DNA of 64,000 nucleotides from Pseudomonadota bacterium (GTDB lineage: Bacteria; Pseudomonadota; Alphaproteobacteria; Rhodobacterales; Rhodobacteraceae). This document shows, piece by piece, positions 1-9,378 of this stretch. The DNA is taken from positions 162,220 through 226,219 of the forward strand of contig JAFEFU010000012.1 of the NCBI GenBank assembly GCA_018240425.1, in the 5' to 3' direction. The notes beneath the pieces are model-generated. The model worked only from the letters and a program-made list of their open reading frames with translations, searched no databases and was not told where the DNA came from. Each line of letters starts with the position of its first letter. Position 1 is the stretch's first letter. The position numbers and the translations under genes were made by a program.

Positions 1-167
1 CCGCCGGCATAGGTGGCGATGCCGGCATGGGCCTTCAGGCAGGCATCCTGCACCACGTCCTCGGCGTCGGCGGCATTGCCGGTCAGCCAGCGGGCAAGGG
101 ACAACGCATCCGCAAGGTGGGGAAGTACCACCTCGCGGAAACGCTCGGCCCCGGACACGCCGTTCAT
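1..167 (-). CDS. ECF-type RNA polymerase sigma factor (5' part only)
   Basis: Only the first 55 codons are present; the gene runs off the left edge. The translation starts MNGVSGAERF and contains a sigma-70 region 2 stretch, LARWLTGNAADAEDVVQDA, with the acidic DAEDVVQD core seen in group 4 (ECF) sigma factors. It is the third gene of a minus-strand run (metallophosphoesterase, cupredoxin, sigma factor), so it may direct its own operon. An anti-sigma gene would be expected beyond the window but cannot be seen. The family call is firm; the ECF subgroup is unknown. Confidence 0.8.
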   Translation of the reverse strand, partial: MNGVSGAERFREVVLPHLADALSLARWLTGNAADAEDVVQDACLKAHAGIATYAG

Positions 168-213
168 GGTCGCCTCACTGGCCGATTGCGCTGGCACCTG
201 CCATTCGGCCGCA

Positions 214-549
214 TCACGGACTGACGGTGATCTTGCCTTGCATGTGCGGGTGAAGCCCGCAGAAATAGGCGAAGTCGCCGGGTTTCGAGAAGGTGAAGGC
301 ATAGGTGTCGCCCGTGTCAAGCGCCTTTGACCGGAAGGACTGGTCGTCGGCCACGATCAGGTGGGGGATGTCGTCGTCATTCTCGAAGACGACGGTCGTG
401 CCGGCCTTCACGTTGAGGGTCTCCGGCTCGAAGCTGAAGTTGGCGATCCTGACATGCGGCGCATCCGCGGCATGGGCCGGGGTCAGCAGGATCGGGCCGC
501 ACACCGCAAGGGCGCAGGCAAAGAGGCGCAGGTTTGCAAATCCGGTCAT
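214..549 (-). CDS. small periplasmic cupredoxin-domain protein
   Basis: A 111-residue plastocyanin/amicyanin-like copper protein. Residues 1-27 form a signal peptide ending AHA. The mature part has the type 1 copper pattern: His63 (in DIPHLIV), Cys97, His100 and Met103 (in YFCGLHPHMQG near the C-terminus). The start is fixed by the purine-rich GAAGGAGG just upstream and by the signal peptide; a longer reading into the neighbour is not plausible. It lies 14 bases after the metallophosphoesterase gene and before an ECF sigma gene, so it is probably co-transcribed. It likely carries electrons or copper in the periplasm; the partner is unknown. Confidence 0.85.
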   Translation of the reverse strand: MTGFANLRLFACALAVCGPILLTPAHAADAPHVRIANFSFEPETLNVKAGTTVVFENDDDIPHLIVADDQSFRSKALDTGDTYAFTFSKPGDFAYFCGLHPHMQGKITVSP

Positions 550-563
550 GGTCGTTTCCTCCT

Positions 564-1520
564 TCAGGCATCGGAAAGCCGGCTGTCGATGATGGCGAGG
601 TCCTGCCCGCCGTTGCGCACCGAGACATCGGTGATGCCGAGGAGGCCGCGCAATTGCCCCGCCGGTACCGTCATCGGGCCGGGGGCCGGTGCGGTCCCCG
701 GCGCCGGCTGCGGGAAGGCGGTCGAGCGCGCCGTGTGGAAGGTGATGTTGCCCTCGACCTTCTGCATGATCTGGTGGATGTGGCCGTTCAGGACAGTGAC
801 CGAACCGAAGCGGCGCAACAGCGCCAGCGCCTGCGCGGAATCGTCGGTGCCCCAGCCCCAGTCGGCATAGACCGTCCACAAGGGGATATGGGCAAAGACC
901 ACGATCGGGGTCGAGGGGCCGAGGGCGCGAAGATCGTCCGCCAGCCAGGCCAGCTGCTCGGCCCCGAGGTTTCCAAGGCCCCCCGCCTTCAGGTTCACCA
1001 CGTTGACGAGGCCGATGAAATGGACGCCCTCCTGGTCGAACGAATACCAGCCGGCGCCCTTCGCGGTCTTGCCGTAGCGCCCGAGATAGGCCTGGCCGTT
1101 GCCCTCGTCGATCATGTCATGCTCGCCGGGAACATAATGCACGTCGAGGCCGGCGCCGCCGATGATCTGGTCGGCGGTATCGAACTGCTCGGCCTTGGAC
1201 AGATGGGTGATGTCGCCGGTGTGGATCATGAAGGCAGGCCGCTCGGGCAGGGCCCCGACCTTGGCGATCGCCTCTTTCAGCGTGTCGATGGCGTGGGGGT
1301 TCGCCGCCTTGTCGAAGCCGACATGGCTGTCGGAGATCTGCAGGAAAGTGAAGCCCTTTCCCTTTGCCTCGGCGGCCTCGGCCGCGCCGAGAAGGTGAAG
1401 CGAGGTCGGCACGCCGCCCGACACCGTCCACAGCACCCCGGTGCCGGCCCAGATCATGCATTCCAGCGCATGGCGGCGGTTGCCACCCCCGCCGCGGTCG
1501 TCGTCGTGATGATGTGTCAT
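564..1520 (-). CDS. secreted metallophosphoesterase (calcineurin-like)
   Basis: A 318-residue protein with the dimetal phosphoesterase signature blocks in order: DSHVGFD, HTGDITH, PGEHD (in place of the usual GNHD), FAHIPLW and NGHIHQ. The N-terminus has a His/Asp-rich start (MTHHHDDD) and a twin-arginine pair in NRRHALE followed by a hydrophobic stretch, so Tat export is plausible. A good ribosome site (GAGGGAGA) precedes the ATG. It is first in the run that continues with the cupredoxin and the ECF sigma factor. The substrate cannot be told from sequence. The GEHD variation at the usual Asn ligand position is worth noting. Confidence 0.82.
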   Translation of the reverse strand: MTHHHDDDRGGGGNRRHALECMIWAGTGVLWTVSGGVPTSLHLLGAAEAAEAKGKGFTFLQISDSHVGFDKAANPHAIDTLKEAIAKVGALPERPAFMIHTGDITHLSKAEQFDTADQIIGGAGLDVHYVPGEHDMIDEGNGQAYLGRYGKTAKGAGWYSFDQEGVHFIGLVNVVNLKAGGLGNLGAEQLAWLADDLRALGPSTPIVVFAHIPLWTVYADWGWGTDDSAQALALLRRFGSVTVLNGHIHQIMQKVEGNITFHTARSTAFPQPAPGTAPAPGPMTVPAGQLRGLLGITDVSVRNGGQDLAIIDSRLSDA

Positions 1521-1575
1521 GTCCGTCTCCCTCGACGCCCCTGTGGCGTCTGATCAGGAGAGCGGGAAAGGAGAC

Positions 1576-1585
1576 GGTTTATTCC
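1576..1585 (-). promoter_or_regulatory. candidate ECF-type -35 element ahead of the metallophosphoesterase operon
   Basis: On the minus strand GGAATAAACC lies about 55 bases before the metallophosphoesterase ATG. GGAA-type -35 boxes are common for ECF sigma factors, and an ECF gene sits in this operon. No clear -10 box was identified, so this is suggestive only. Confidence 0.3.
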
Positions 1586-1636
1586 GTGGCCGGGCAAGGC
1601 TCACGCCGATGTGACAAAGGCAGGAAGGGCGGACGA

Positions 1637-2713
1637 TCACGCCCCGCTGTCGACCCGCCGCCCCCTTTCGTCGAACAGGACCGCCGCCCCGGGATCAAGC
1701 ACGACATGGCAGGTCGCGCCGGCCTCGACGGGACTCAGCGGCGAAAGGCTCGCCAGCACCCGGTGCGGACCAAGTCGCAGGTGGGCCAGCTTTTCCGGCC
1801 CGGTCAGCTCGACCACCTCGACCGCCGCGGCAATTGCGCCGGGCGCACCGGGGGTGGCAAGCGTCACGTTCTCGGGCCTGATCCCCAGCGTCACGGCCTG
1901 CCCGGCGGCCAGCGCCGGGCAGGCGGGCAGCGGCAGCCGCACATCCGTCTGCGCCAGGCGCAGCGCCCCGTTTTCGACGGTGCCGGGGATCAGGTTCATG
2001 CCGGGCGAGCCGACAAATTCGGCCACGAACAGGCTGGCAGGGCGGCGATAGACCTCTTCGGGCGTTCCCAGCTGCTCGATGCGGCCGGCGTTCATCACCG
2101 CGATACGGGTGGCCAGGGTCATCGCCTCGATCTGGTCGTGGGTGACATAGACCATCGTCTTGCCCAGGCTCTGGTGCAGGCGCTTGATCTCGGCGCGCGT
2201 TTCCATGCGAAGTTTCGCGTCGAGGTTCGACAGCGGCTCGTCGAACAGGAAGATCTCGGGGTCGCGCACCAGCGCCCGGCCGATGGCGACACGCTGGCGC
2301 TGGCCGCCCGACAGCTGGCCGGGCCGGCGGTCAAGCAGCGCCTCGATCCGCAGCATCTGCGCCACCCGCGCCACCGCCGCCTCGCGCTCGGCCCGGGCCA
2401 CGCCGCGCATCTCCAGCCCGAAGCCGATGTTCCGCGCCACCGAGAGGTTCGGGTAGAGCGCATAGGACTGGAAGACCATCGCGATGTCACGGTCCTTGGG
2501 GTGCAGGCCCCGGACCGACCTTCCGCCGATGCGTATGTCGCCTGCCGTCGGCTCCTGCAAGCCGGCGATCAGGTTCAGGATCGTGGACTTGCCGCAGCCG
2601 GATGGGCCGAGAAGCACAAGAAACTCGCCCGCCTCCAGATCGAGGTCGATCCCCTTCAGCGTCTCCAGCGCGCCATAGGACTTGCCCAGACCGATCAGCG
2701 ACAAGGCCCCCAT
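1637..2713 (-). CDS. carbohydrate ABC transporter ATP-binding protein (MalK/UgpC type)
   Basis: The nucleotide-binding subunit of a CUT1 sugar importer, 358 residues. It shows Walker A GPSGCGKST, the signature LSGGQRQRVAIGRAL, Walker B FLFDEPLSNLD and the switch His in YVTHDQ. A C-terminal regulatory/TOBE-type extension starts at about residue 235. I chose the ATG at 2713 (MGALSLIGL) because it overlaps the kinase stop by one base (TGATG); an in-frame ATG five codons upstream is the alternative. It is the last gene of the run binding protein, permease, permease, kinase, ATPase. The sugar is unknown. Confidence 0.9.
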   Translation of the reverse strand: MGALSLIGLGKSYGALETLKGIDLDLEAGEFLVLLGPSGCGKSTILNLIAGLQEPTAGDIRIGGRSVRGLHPKDRDIAMVFQSYALYPNLSVARNIGFGLEMRGVARAEREAAVARVAQMLRIEALLDRRPGQLSGGQRQRVAIGRALVRDPEIFLFDEPLSNLDAKLRMETRAEIKRLHQSLGKTMVYVTHDQIEAMTLATRIAVMNAGRIEQLGTPEEVYRRPASLFVAEFVGSPGMNLIPGTVENGALRLAQTDVRLPLPACPALAAGQAVTLGIRPENVTLATPGAPGAIAAAVEVVELTGPEKLAHLRLGPHRVLASLSPLSPVEAGATCHVVLDPGAAVLFDERGRRVDSGA

Positions 2714-3630
2714 CAGGCCGCCCCCCACAAAGACTCCGGCAGCTCGTAGCGCCGGGGATTGGTCGATATGGCGCGGCTGGCCAGCGCCGCGCCGGTTGCA
2801 AGTGCGGTCGCGAGCCCGGCGCCGCGCGCGACGGCAGCCAGATAACCCGCGTTGAAGGTGTCGCCCGCGCCGATCGTGTCCAGAACCCTGACGGCGGGCG
2901 CCGCGGCATGGGCGCGCTCGGCCCCCCGCCCGGCGATCGCGCCCCTGGCGCCCGCCTTGATCACCGCCGCCGCGCCGGCAGGCATCATCGCCAGGAGAGG
3001 CGCCAGCGCGGCTTCGGCCCGCGCCGCCCCGGTCAGGGCCAGGGCCTCGGCCTCGTTGATCAGGAGATGCTGCGCCCCTCCGGCCCAGACCGCGAACCGC
3101 CCACGCTCGGCCGCGCCCCAGCCGCCGGGCGGCCAGCCGGGATCGAGCGCCACCTCGATCCCGCGCGCCGCCGCCCAGCCCAGGACCGCAGGATAGTCGC
3201 CTGCCAGCCGGTCAGTCAGGAAGCCGCCGCTAAGCAACAGCAGCCCGCCCTCGATCCCGTGAAGCTGGGGCCGGAGATCGGCCCAAGCCATCTCGGGCAG
3301 ATGGCCGCGCATGGTGAAAAAGGTCCTCTCGCCGTCGGGATGGGTCAGGCCGACCGACAGGCAGGTGGCCTGCGGCTGGCGCACCCAGTCCGCCGCCAGC
3401 GGCCCGAAGGCATCCGCGAGCCAGCGCCCGAACAGGTCGTCGCCGACCGAGGCCGCGATCCGGCAAGGCAGGCCCAGCCCCATCCAGGCCAGCGCCGTGT
3501 TGCCCGCCGATCCGCCCGGACGCAAGTCGTCGTTGTCCAGCATCACCTCGGTCCCCGGCTGCGGCCAGGGCGCCGCCGGCCCCATGATGAGATCGACGTT
3601 CACGTTGCCCATGACGGCGAGCGGCCGCAT
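2713..3630 (-). CDS. PfkB-family carbohydrate kinase
   Basis: A 305-residue ribokinase-fold kinase. It has the N-terminal GNVNVDLIMG, the substrate-binding glycines in LRPGGSAGNTALAW (PfkB signature 1 region) and the C-terminal signature DTIGAGDTFNAGY with its catalytic Asp. It sits inside the sugar ABC transporter operon between the second permease and the ATPase genes, so it most likely phosphorylates the imported sugar or nucleoside after uptake. The family does not allow the substrate to be named. Confidence 0.87.
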   Translation of the reverse strand: MRPLAVMGNVNVDLIMGPAAPWPQPGTEVMLDNDDLRPGGSAGNTALAWMGLGLPCRIAASVGDDLFGRWLADAFGPLAADWVRQPQATCLSVGLTHPDGERTFFTMRGHLPEMAWADLRPQLHGIEGGLLLLSGGFLTDRLAGDYPAVLGWAAARGIEVALDPGWPPGGWGAAERGRFAVWAGGAQHLLINEAEALALTGAARAEAALAPLLAMMPAGAAAVIKAGARGAIAGRGAERAHAAAPAVRVLDTIGAGDTFNAGYLAAVARGAGLATALATGAALASRAISTNPRRYELPESLWGAA

Positions 3631-3711
3631 CTATGCGACCCTCGCCATCTTGGCGGCCTGCCGCGCCATTTCCGCCCCGTTAACCCTTCGTCCCGCCGGT
3701 CTGTCCATGCC

Positions 3712-4557
3712 CTATCCCTTCACCCCGCCGCCGGTCAGCCCGGCGACGATCGCCCTTTGCATCAGCGCGCCGATCAGAAGAGGCGGGAGCGCCGCCAGAA
3801 CGCCCGCCGCCGCGATCAGCCCATAGTCGGCGATCCGCCCCCCGGCGATGTCGGCAATCGCCACCGTCACTGTCTTGGCGCGCTGGTCGGCGGTGAACAG
3901 CAGCGCGTAGAAGAACTCGTCCCACGCGAGGAGAAGAGCGAAGAGCGCCGCCGTCGACAGGACCGGCGCGGCCAGGGGCAGGATGACGATGCGCAGCGTC
4001 TGGTCGAGGCGCGCCCCGTCGATCGCCGCCGCCGCCTCGAGATCGCGGGGAATGGCGTCGAACCCGGATTTCAGAAGCCAGGTGGTGAAGGGCGCCAGGA
4101 TCGACAGATAGATCAGTGCCAGCCCGAAGACCGAGTTCAGCAGGCCAAGCGCCGCCAGCCCCATGTAGAGCGGCACCGCCAGCGCCACCGGCGGCAGCAT
4201 GTAAGTCATGATCAGCACCTGGAGCGACCATTCGATCGACGGCCGGCGCGACACCGCCCAGGCGGCCGGAACCGCCACCGCCAGCGCCGCGGCCACGGCC
4301 ATCCCCGCCACGGTCAGGCTGTTGCGCAGGGCCGAGAGGAAATCCTTGCCGGTCGTGTTCTCGGCCCAGGTCAGGAGCAGCCGGTAGCGCGACAGGTCCA
4401 GATGCTCGGGCCACCAGCGCAGCGGTTTCGCAGCAAGGTCCGACGCGGGCGACACGCTCATCACGAACAGCCAGAAGATCGGCAGGACAAGGCAGACGCC
4501 CAGGAGGGCCGCCGCGGCGTAGACGAAGAGAGTGAAGGCAGGGCTGCGGCGTTCCAT
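3712..4557 (-). CDS. sugar ABC transporter permease (MalG-like)
   Basis: A 281-residue inner-membrane permease with about six hydrophobic segments. The conserved cytoplasmic loop that docks on the ATPase is visible as EAAAAIDGARLDQT. The first helix follows a short charged N-terminus (MERRSPAF), typical of the MalG branch. It starts one base after the stop of the MalF-like gene. An 81-base gap with no gene separates it from the downstream kinase. Confidence 0.9.
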   Translation of the reverse strand: MERRSPAFTLFVYAAAALLGVCLVLPIFWLFVMSVSPASDLAAKPLRWWPEHLDLSRYRLLLTWAENTTGKDFLSALRNSLTVAGMAVAAALAVAVPAAWAVSRRPSIEWSLQVLIMTYMLPPVALAVPLYMGLAALGLLNSVFGLALIYLSILAPFTTWLLKSGFDAIPRDLEAAAAIDGARLDQTLRIVILPLAAPVLSTAALFALLLAWDEFFYALLFTADQRAKTVTVAIADIAGGRIADYGLIAAAGVLAALPPLLIGALMQRAIVAGLTGGGVKG

Positions 4558-4558
4558 C

Positions 4559-5440
4559 TCAGACCCTCAGCGCGGTGCGGCGCATGATCGCCACGTAAGC
4601 CACCGCCAGCATCATGACGACGAGCGTGACGATCAGCGCCAGCGACGCCCCGGACCCGGCCCGCTGGAACGAGAAGGCTTCCTGATAGACAAGAATCGAC
4701 AGGGTCCGGGTCGAATTGGCCGGCCCGCCCCGGGTCATGATCCAGACGATGTCGAAGACCTTGAAGGCCTCGATCGTGCGCAGGACGATGGCGATCATCA
4801 GCGGCCCGGCGAGGTAGGGCAGCATGACATGTCGGAATCGCGCCCAGGGGCCGGCACCATCGACGATCGCGGCGGCAAGCGTCTCGCGCGGGACGGACTG
4901 GAGCGCGGCCAGGCTGATGAGGCCAACCAGCGGAAAATTCTTCCACACGTCGGCCACCACCATCGCCATCATCGCGGACGACGGCTGGCCAAGCCACGAG
5001 CGGTAGGCGTCGATCAGGCCCAACTGGTACAGCGCCGAGTTCAGCGCGCCATATTCCGGGTTGTAGATCAGCCGCCAGAGAATGGCGTTGACCACGGTCG
5101 GCAGGGCCCAGGGCAGGATCATCAGGGCGCGCAGGAACGACCGGCCGCGAAACTCCTGGTTCAGCAGCAGGGCGGCCAGCACCCCCAACACCAGTTCGGC
5201 CGACACCGACACGGCGGTGAACCAGGCGGTGTTGACGAACGCCGCCCGGAAGGCGCCGCTGCCGAGATTGCGGGTGAAGTTGCCGAGGCCGACAAAGTTG
5301 CCGCTGCGCGCCGCCATCCCGGCATCGGTCAGCGACAGGTGCACGGTGCTGGCCAGCGGCCAGCTGACGACCCCAAGGATCACCACCAGAAGCGGCAGCA
5401 TCAGGGCCCAGGCGCGCAGGTCGGTCCGGGTGCTCGTCAT
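4559..5440 (-). CDS. sugar ABC transporter permease (MalF-like)
   Basis: A 293-residue membrane protein with six predicted transmembrane segments. The first is in the N-terminal RAWALMLPLLVVILG region. The ATPase-docking loop reads AAAIVDGAGPWARFRHVMLP. It is the partner of the MalG-like permease that follows directly. A stable stem-loop lies between the binding-protein gene and this gene. Confidence 0.9.
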   Translation of the reverse strand: MTSTRTDLRAWALMLPLLVVILGVVSWPLASTVHLSLTDAGMAARSGNFVGLGNFTRNLGSGAFRAAFVNTAWFTAVSVSAELVLGVLAALLLNQEFRGRSFLRALMILPWALPTVVNAILWRLIYNPEYGALNSALYQLGLIDAYRSWLGQPSSAMMAMVVADVWKNFPLVGLISLAALQSVPRETLAAAIVDGAGPWARFRHVMLPYLAGPLMIAIVLRTIEAFKVFDIVWIMTRGGPANSTRTLSILVYQEAFSFQRAGSGASLALIVTLVVMMLAVAYVAIMRRTALRV

Positions 5441-5462
5441 CTTGATCCCTTTGCGCAGAGGG

Positions 5463-5486
5463 CGGGCGGCGGCTGTCCGCCGCCCG
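5463..5486 (-). terminator. stem-loop between binding-protein and permease genes
   Basis: A perfect 10-base-pair GC stem (CGGGCGGCGG / CCGCCGCCCG) with a CTGT loop lies between the solute-binding protein stop and the first permease. There is no U-tract. It therefore looks more like an attenuating or mRNA-stabilising hairpin, as found between malE and malF, than a full terminator. Confidence 0.55.
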
Positions 5487-5500
5487 GGGGATGTGCCTCG

Positions 5501-6733
5501 TCAGAGGCCGCTCTGCTCCTTGGCGCTGGTCAGCGCGTCGGCCGGGGTGGCAGAGCCCAGAAGCGCCTGCTGGATCGCGACCTGGATCAGCGCCGACAGT
5601 TCATTGTATTTCGGCGTCTCGGGCCGCGGGAACATCGCCGCCAGCGCGACCTTGGCCGCCGCGATCAGCGCCTCCTGACCCTTGGCCACCGCCGGATCGT
5701 CATAGGAGGAGGTCCAGATCGGCAGGCTGAGCTTGGCATAGGCGTCCTGGGTCTTCTGCGAGGTCATGTAGACCACGAAATCCCACGCGGCGTCGGGATT
5801 CTTCGAGGTCGTGGTGACGCCCAGCCCCATCGAGCCGTTCATCGCCGAAACCTTGGAGATCCCTTCCACTCCCGGCGCGGGCTCGACCCCCACCTGGCCC
5901 TTCACCTTGCTGTCGTCGCCCGAATTGGCAAGGTTGTACATGTAGGTCCAGTTCAGCGCAAAGGCCGCCTCGCCGTTCGAGAAGACCCGACGCACGTCCT
6001 CTTCCAGGTATTCCTTGGAGTTGGGGTTGGTCAGGCCCGCATCCATCGACGCCTTCATGTATTCCAGCGCCTTCAGGCCGCCATCCTCGTTGAAGACAGG
6101 CTTGCCCTGATCGTCCAGGAACTTGCCGCCATAGGCGCTGATCAGCGTCGCATAGTCGCAGATCACCGCCTCGGCCTGCGCCCAGGACCAGACGATCGGA
6201 TACTGGGCGATGCCCTTGTCCTTGATGATCTTGGCCTGCGCGCTCAGCTCGTCCCATGTCTTGGGCGGCTCGGCGATCCCGGCCTTTTCCAGCATCGCCT
6301 TGTTGTAGAACAGATATTTCGTGTCGAGGATCCAGGGCATCCCGTACTTGTGCCCCTGATATTCCACCGTCGTCCAGGCGCCGGGCAGGACGCCCGCCTT
6401 CATCTCGGGGGTGATCCGGTCCGACACGTCCAGAAGGATCTTGTTGGTGGCATATTCCGCCGGCCAGATCACGTCGAACAGCACCACATCATAGCCCTGC
6501 CCCGATCCCTGGGCGAGCAGCGTCTTGTCGCGCAGCCCCTCGTAGGGAACGAACTCGAGGTTCAGCTTGATGTCGGGGTGGGCCTTCATGTAGCCGTCGG
6601 CCATCGCCCGCACGTCGGCCTCGCTGTAGGCCGCCTGCGCCATGAACAGCGCGTTCAGCGTCGTCTCGGCCCACGCTGCGCCGGCACCAAGTGCGAAGGC
6701 GCCGGCCAGGGCCGTCGAGATCAGAACCTTCAT
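5501..6733 (-). CDS. extracellular solute-binding protein of a sugar ABC transporter
   Basis: A 410-residue periplasmic binding protein of the MalE/UgpB class. The signal peptide MKVLISTALAGAFALGAGA ends near AWA-ET. The ATG at 6733 is preceded by GGGAGGA, which decides against the upstream in-frame ATG. The mature protein has the family's typical mid-region (ALNWTYMYNLAN, GSMGLGVTT). It is the first gene of the transport operon and is divergent from the ROK regulator. The ligand is unknown. Confidence 0.9.
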   Translation of the reverse strand: MKVLISTALAGAFALGAGAAWAETTLNALFMAQAAYSEADVRAMADGYMKAHPDIKLNLEFVPYEGLRDKTLLAQGSGQGYDVVLFDVIWPAEYATNKILLDVSDRITPEMKAGVLPGAWTTVEYQGHKYGMPWILDTKYLFYNKAMLEKAGIAEPPKTWDELSAQAKIIKDKGIAQYPIVWSWAQAEAVICDYATLISAYGGKFLDDQGKPVFNEDGGLKALEYMKASMDAGLTNPNSKEYLEEDVRRVFSNGEAAFALNWTYMYNLANSGDDSKVKGQVGVEPAPGVEGISKVSAMNGSMGLGVTTTSKNPDAAWDFVVYMTSQKTQDAYAKLSLPIWTSSYDDPAVAKGQEALIAAAKVALAAMFPRPETPKYNELSALIQVAIQQALLGSATPADALTSAKEQSGL

Positions 6734-6793
6734 CGCGTCCTCCCGGAATTGTCCGGCCGCTTTCATGGCCGGGTTGACTTGCCGTCTATTAAT

Positions 6794-6811
6794 TCCATCA
6801 TGTGGATTATA
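6794..6811 (-). promoter_or_regulatory. putative promoter and operator between the ABC operon and the ROK gene
   Basis: The divergent 123-base gap holds a TATAAT -10 match for the minus strand (6806-6811). It overlaps a short inverted repeat, TCCA-TCATG-TGGA (6794-6806), that a ROK repressor could bind. No convincing -35 box at 17 bases was found, so this is a candidate only. Confidence 0.35.
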
Positions 6812-6856
6812 TCAGCATGAGTCGCCGGACGGGTCAAGCAGCAAAAAGGGACGCCA

Positions 6857-8032
6857 ATGCAAAGGACCAAGACGGGAACCAACATCGGCGGCGCAGGCGA
6901 ACACAATCGCAGGGTGGTGATGCACGGGCTGCGGGTGAATGGCGCGATGACCCGGGCGGCGATCGCGCGCGGCACCGGCCTCGTGCCGCAGACGGTCAGC
7001 AACATCGTGGACGATCTGGAACGCGAAGGCCTGGTCATGGCCGCCGATCCGGTGAAGGGCGGCCGCGGCCAGCCCGCCACGCCCTATTCCCTTGCGCCGA
7101 ACGGCGCCTTTTCCTATGGCCTCCAGCTTGACCAGCATCGCGCCCGGACCGTCGCCATCGACCTTGTCGGCCGCATCGTGGCGGCACGCGAAGTGACGCT
7201 CGGCCCCGGCGGGCTTGAGGCAAACCTGGAGCGGGTGCTGGGCGCCCTCGGCCAGGTCGCCGGCGATCTTGCCCGCCATGCTGCGCAGCCCCGACCGCGG
7301 GTTCTCGGCCTCGGCCTTGCCATGCCGGCCCCGACCGGGGTCCATGCCGGGCGCAACGACCCCTGGATGACCGGACTTTCCCCCGAACACCCGCTGGTGC
7401 AGCGGCTGGCACAGGACACCGGCCTTGCCGTCAGCCTCCATCATGACGCCTCGGCCGCCGCCGTCGCCGAACGGCTGAGCGGCAGCGCCAAGGGCATCGA
7501 CAATTTCGTGCTGATCTTTCTCGGCTACGGGCTGGGGGCCGGCATCTACGCCAATGGCGAACCCTGCCGGGGGCAGCACCGGCTGGCCGGAGAGATCGGC
7601 CAGATCATGGTACCGGGGCCGGACGGGGGGCGGCCGCTCGAACAGGACGCGGCGCTGATCGTGCTCATCGCCGCGCTCGGATTGCAGCCGAACCAGCCGG
7701 ACCTGTTCGACCGGATGGAGGCCGCCATCGCCGATGGTCACCCCGAAGTCGGCGCCTGGCTGGACCGGGCGGCCAGGCTTCTCGCCTGGGCCATCGACCT
7801 GGTCGAATGCCTGCTCGACCCCGAGCTTGTCATCCTCGGCGGCCAGATGCCGGCGGAACTGGCCCGCCTGCTGATGGCGCGGCTGACCCGCCTGCGCCCG
7901 GCGCTGCCTGACCGGCCGGCGCTCGTCGAAGGCAGCGTCAATCCCTATTCGGTCGCCGCCGGCGCTGCGGCCGATCCGATCGCCCGCGCCTTCGACCTCA
8001 GTTTCTCGGCAATGATGAAGCCCCGGGCCTAG
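6857..8032 (+). CDS. ROK-family transcriptional regulator
   Basis: A 391-residue protein with an N-terminal winged helix-turn-helix (about residues 15-70; [20 protein letters not shown]) fused to a ROK sugar-kinase-like domain. The domain has the glycine-rich [20 protein letters not shown] and the ROK metal-site region around [12 protein letters not shown]. Only His170 of the usual zinc motif is evident and the Cys cluster is not clear. It is divergent from the sugar ABC/PfkB operon and is the natural candidate for its regulator. Its stop codon shares the palindrome CTAG with the argG stop on the other strand. Confidence 0.85.
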   Translation: MQRTKTGTNIGGAGEHNRRVVMHGLRVNGAMTRAAIARGTGLVPQTVSNIVDDLEREGLVMAADPVKGGRGQPATPYSLAPNGAFSYGLQLDQHRARTVAIDLVGRIVAAREVTLGPGGLEANLERVLGALGQVAGDLARHAAQPRPRVLGLGLAMPAPTGVHAGRNDPWMTGLSPEHPLVQRLAQDTGLAVSLHHDASAAAVAERLSGSAKGIDNFVLIFLGYGLGAGIYANGEPCRGQHRLAGEIGQIMVPGPDGGRPLEQDAALIVLIAALGLQPNQPDLFDRMEAAIADGHPEVGAWLDRAARLLAWAIDLVECLLDPELVILGGQMPAELARLLMARLTRLRPALPDRPALVEGSVNPYSVAAGAAADPIARAFDLSFSAMMKPRA

Positions 8033-9255
8033 GCCTTCACCCGCGCGTTGCGGGTGGCGATCAGCTTCAGGCGCAGCGCGTTCAGGCGGATGAAGCCTGC
8101 CGCGTCCTTCTGGTCGTAGGCGCCCGCGTCCTCCTCGAAGGTGACGTGCTTTTCGCTGTAGAGCGAATGGTCCGACCAGCGGGCCACGGTCCGCGCCGAC
8201 CCTTTGTAGAGCTTCACCCGCACGGTGCCGGTGACATGCTCCTGGGTCTTGTCGATCAGGGCTTGAAGCGCCTCGCGCTCGGGGCTGAACCAGAAGCCGT
8301 TGTAGATCAGTTCCGCATAGCGCGGCATGATCGAATCCTTCAGGTGCCCCGCGCCTGCGTCGAGCGTGATCTGTTCGATGCCGCGATGCGCCTCAAGCAG
8401 GATCGTGCCGCCGGGGGTTTCGTAAAGCCCGCGCGACTTCATCCCGACGAAGCGGTTTTCCACCAGGTCGAGCACGCCGACCCCGTGCTTGCCGCCAAGC
8501 TCGTTGAGCCTGGTCAGGATCGTCGCTGGGGACAGGCGGGCGCCGTTGATCGCCACCGCGTCGCCCCTCTCGAAGGTGATCTCGACCATTTCCGGCGTGT
8601 CGGGCGCCTTCTCGACCGGCACCACCCGCTGCAGGACGAACTCCGGCGCCTCTTCGGCGGGGTTTTCAAGCACCTTGCCTTCGGACGACGTGTGCAGAAG
8701 GTTGGCGTCCACGCTGAACGGGGCCTCGCCGCGCTTGTCCTTGGCAATCGGGATCTGGTTGGCCTCGGCAAATTCCAGAAGCTTCGTCCGGCTGGTCAGA
8801 TCCCACTCGCGCCAGGGAGCGATGACCCTGATCGCGGGGTCGAGCGCATAGGCCGACAGTTCGAACCGGACCTGGTCGTTGCCCTTGCCGGTGGCGCCAT
8901 GCGCGACGGCGTCGGCGCCGGCAGCCCGGGCGATCTCGACCAGGTGTTTGGAAATCAGCGGCCGCGCAATCGAGGTGCCGAGCAGGTAAAGCCCCTCGTA
9001 GAGCGCATTGGCGCGGAACATCGGAAAGACGAAGTCGCGCACGAACTCCTCGCGCACGTCGACGATGTGGATGTTCTCGGGCTTGATCCCCATCAGCAGC
9101 GCCTTCTGCCGCGCCGGCTCCAGTTCCTCGCCCTGGCCGAGGTCGGCGGTGAAGGTCACCACCTCGCAGCCATATTCGGTCTGAAGCCACTTGAGGATGA
9201 TCGACGTGTCGAGGCCGCCGGAATAGGCAAGGACGACTTTCTTCGGCGCGGCCAT
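8029..9255 (-). CDS. argG: argininosuccinate synthase
   Basis: A 408-residue enzyme that joins citrulline and aspartate with ATP in arginine biosynthesis. The ATP pyrophosphatase loop [10 protein letters not shown] is at residues 10-19. Other family blocks include [14 protein letters not shown] and [20 protein letters not shown] near the C-terminus. The length is normal for the family. It runs convergent to the ROK gene with a 4-base tail overlap. Upstream is the palindrome-bearing region shared with the divergent flavoenzyme gene. Confidence 0.97.
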   Translation of the reverse strand: MAAPKKVVLAYSGGLDTSIILKWLQTEYGCEVVTFTADLGQGEELEPARQKALLMGIKPENIHIVDVREEFVRDFVFPMFRANALYEGLYLLGTSIARPLISKHLVEIARAAGADAVAHGATGKGNDQVRFELSAYALDPAIRVIAPWREWDLTSRTKLLEFAEANQIPIAKDKRGEAPFSVDANLLHTSSEGKVLENPAEEAPEFVLQRVVPVEKAPDTPEMVEITFERGDAVAINGARLSPATILTRLNELGGKHGVGVLDLVENRFVGMKSRGLYETPGGTILLEAHRGIEQITLDAGAGHLKDSIMPRYAELIYNGFWFSPEREALQALIDKTQEHVTGTVRVKLYKGSARTVARWSDHSLYSEKHVTFEEDAGAYDQKDAAGFIRLNALRLKLIATRNARVKA

Positions 9256-9378
9256 CGGCTTCTCCTTCGCGGTCGGGTCGTGCGGCGCATAACGGAGTTT
9301 GCCGGGCGGGGCAAGAAGCGCGCGGCCGCGCCGGGAGGGCGGCGGCAGCCGACGGGGCTAGGCAGGGCCGGGGACGGA

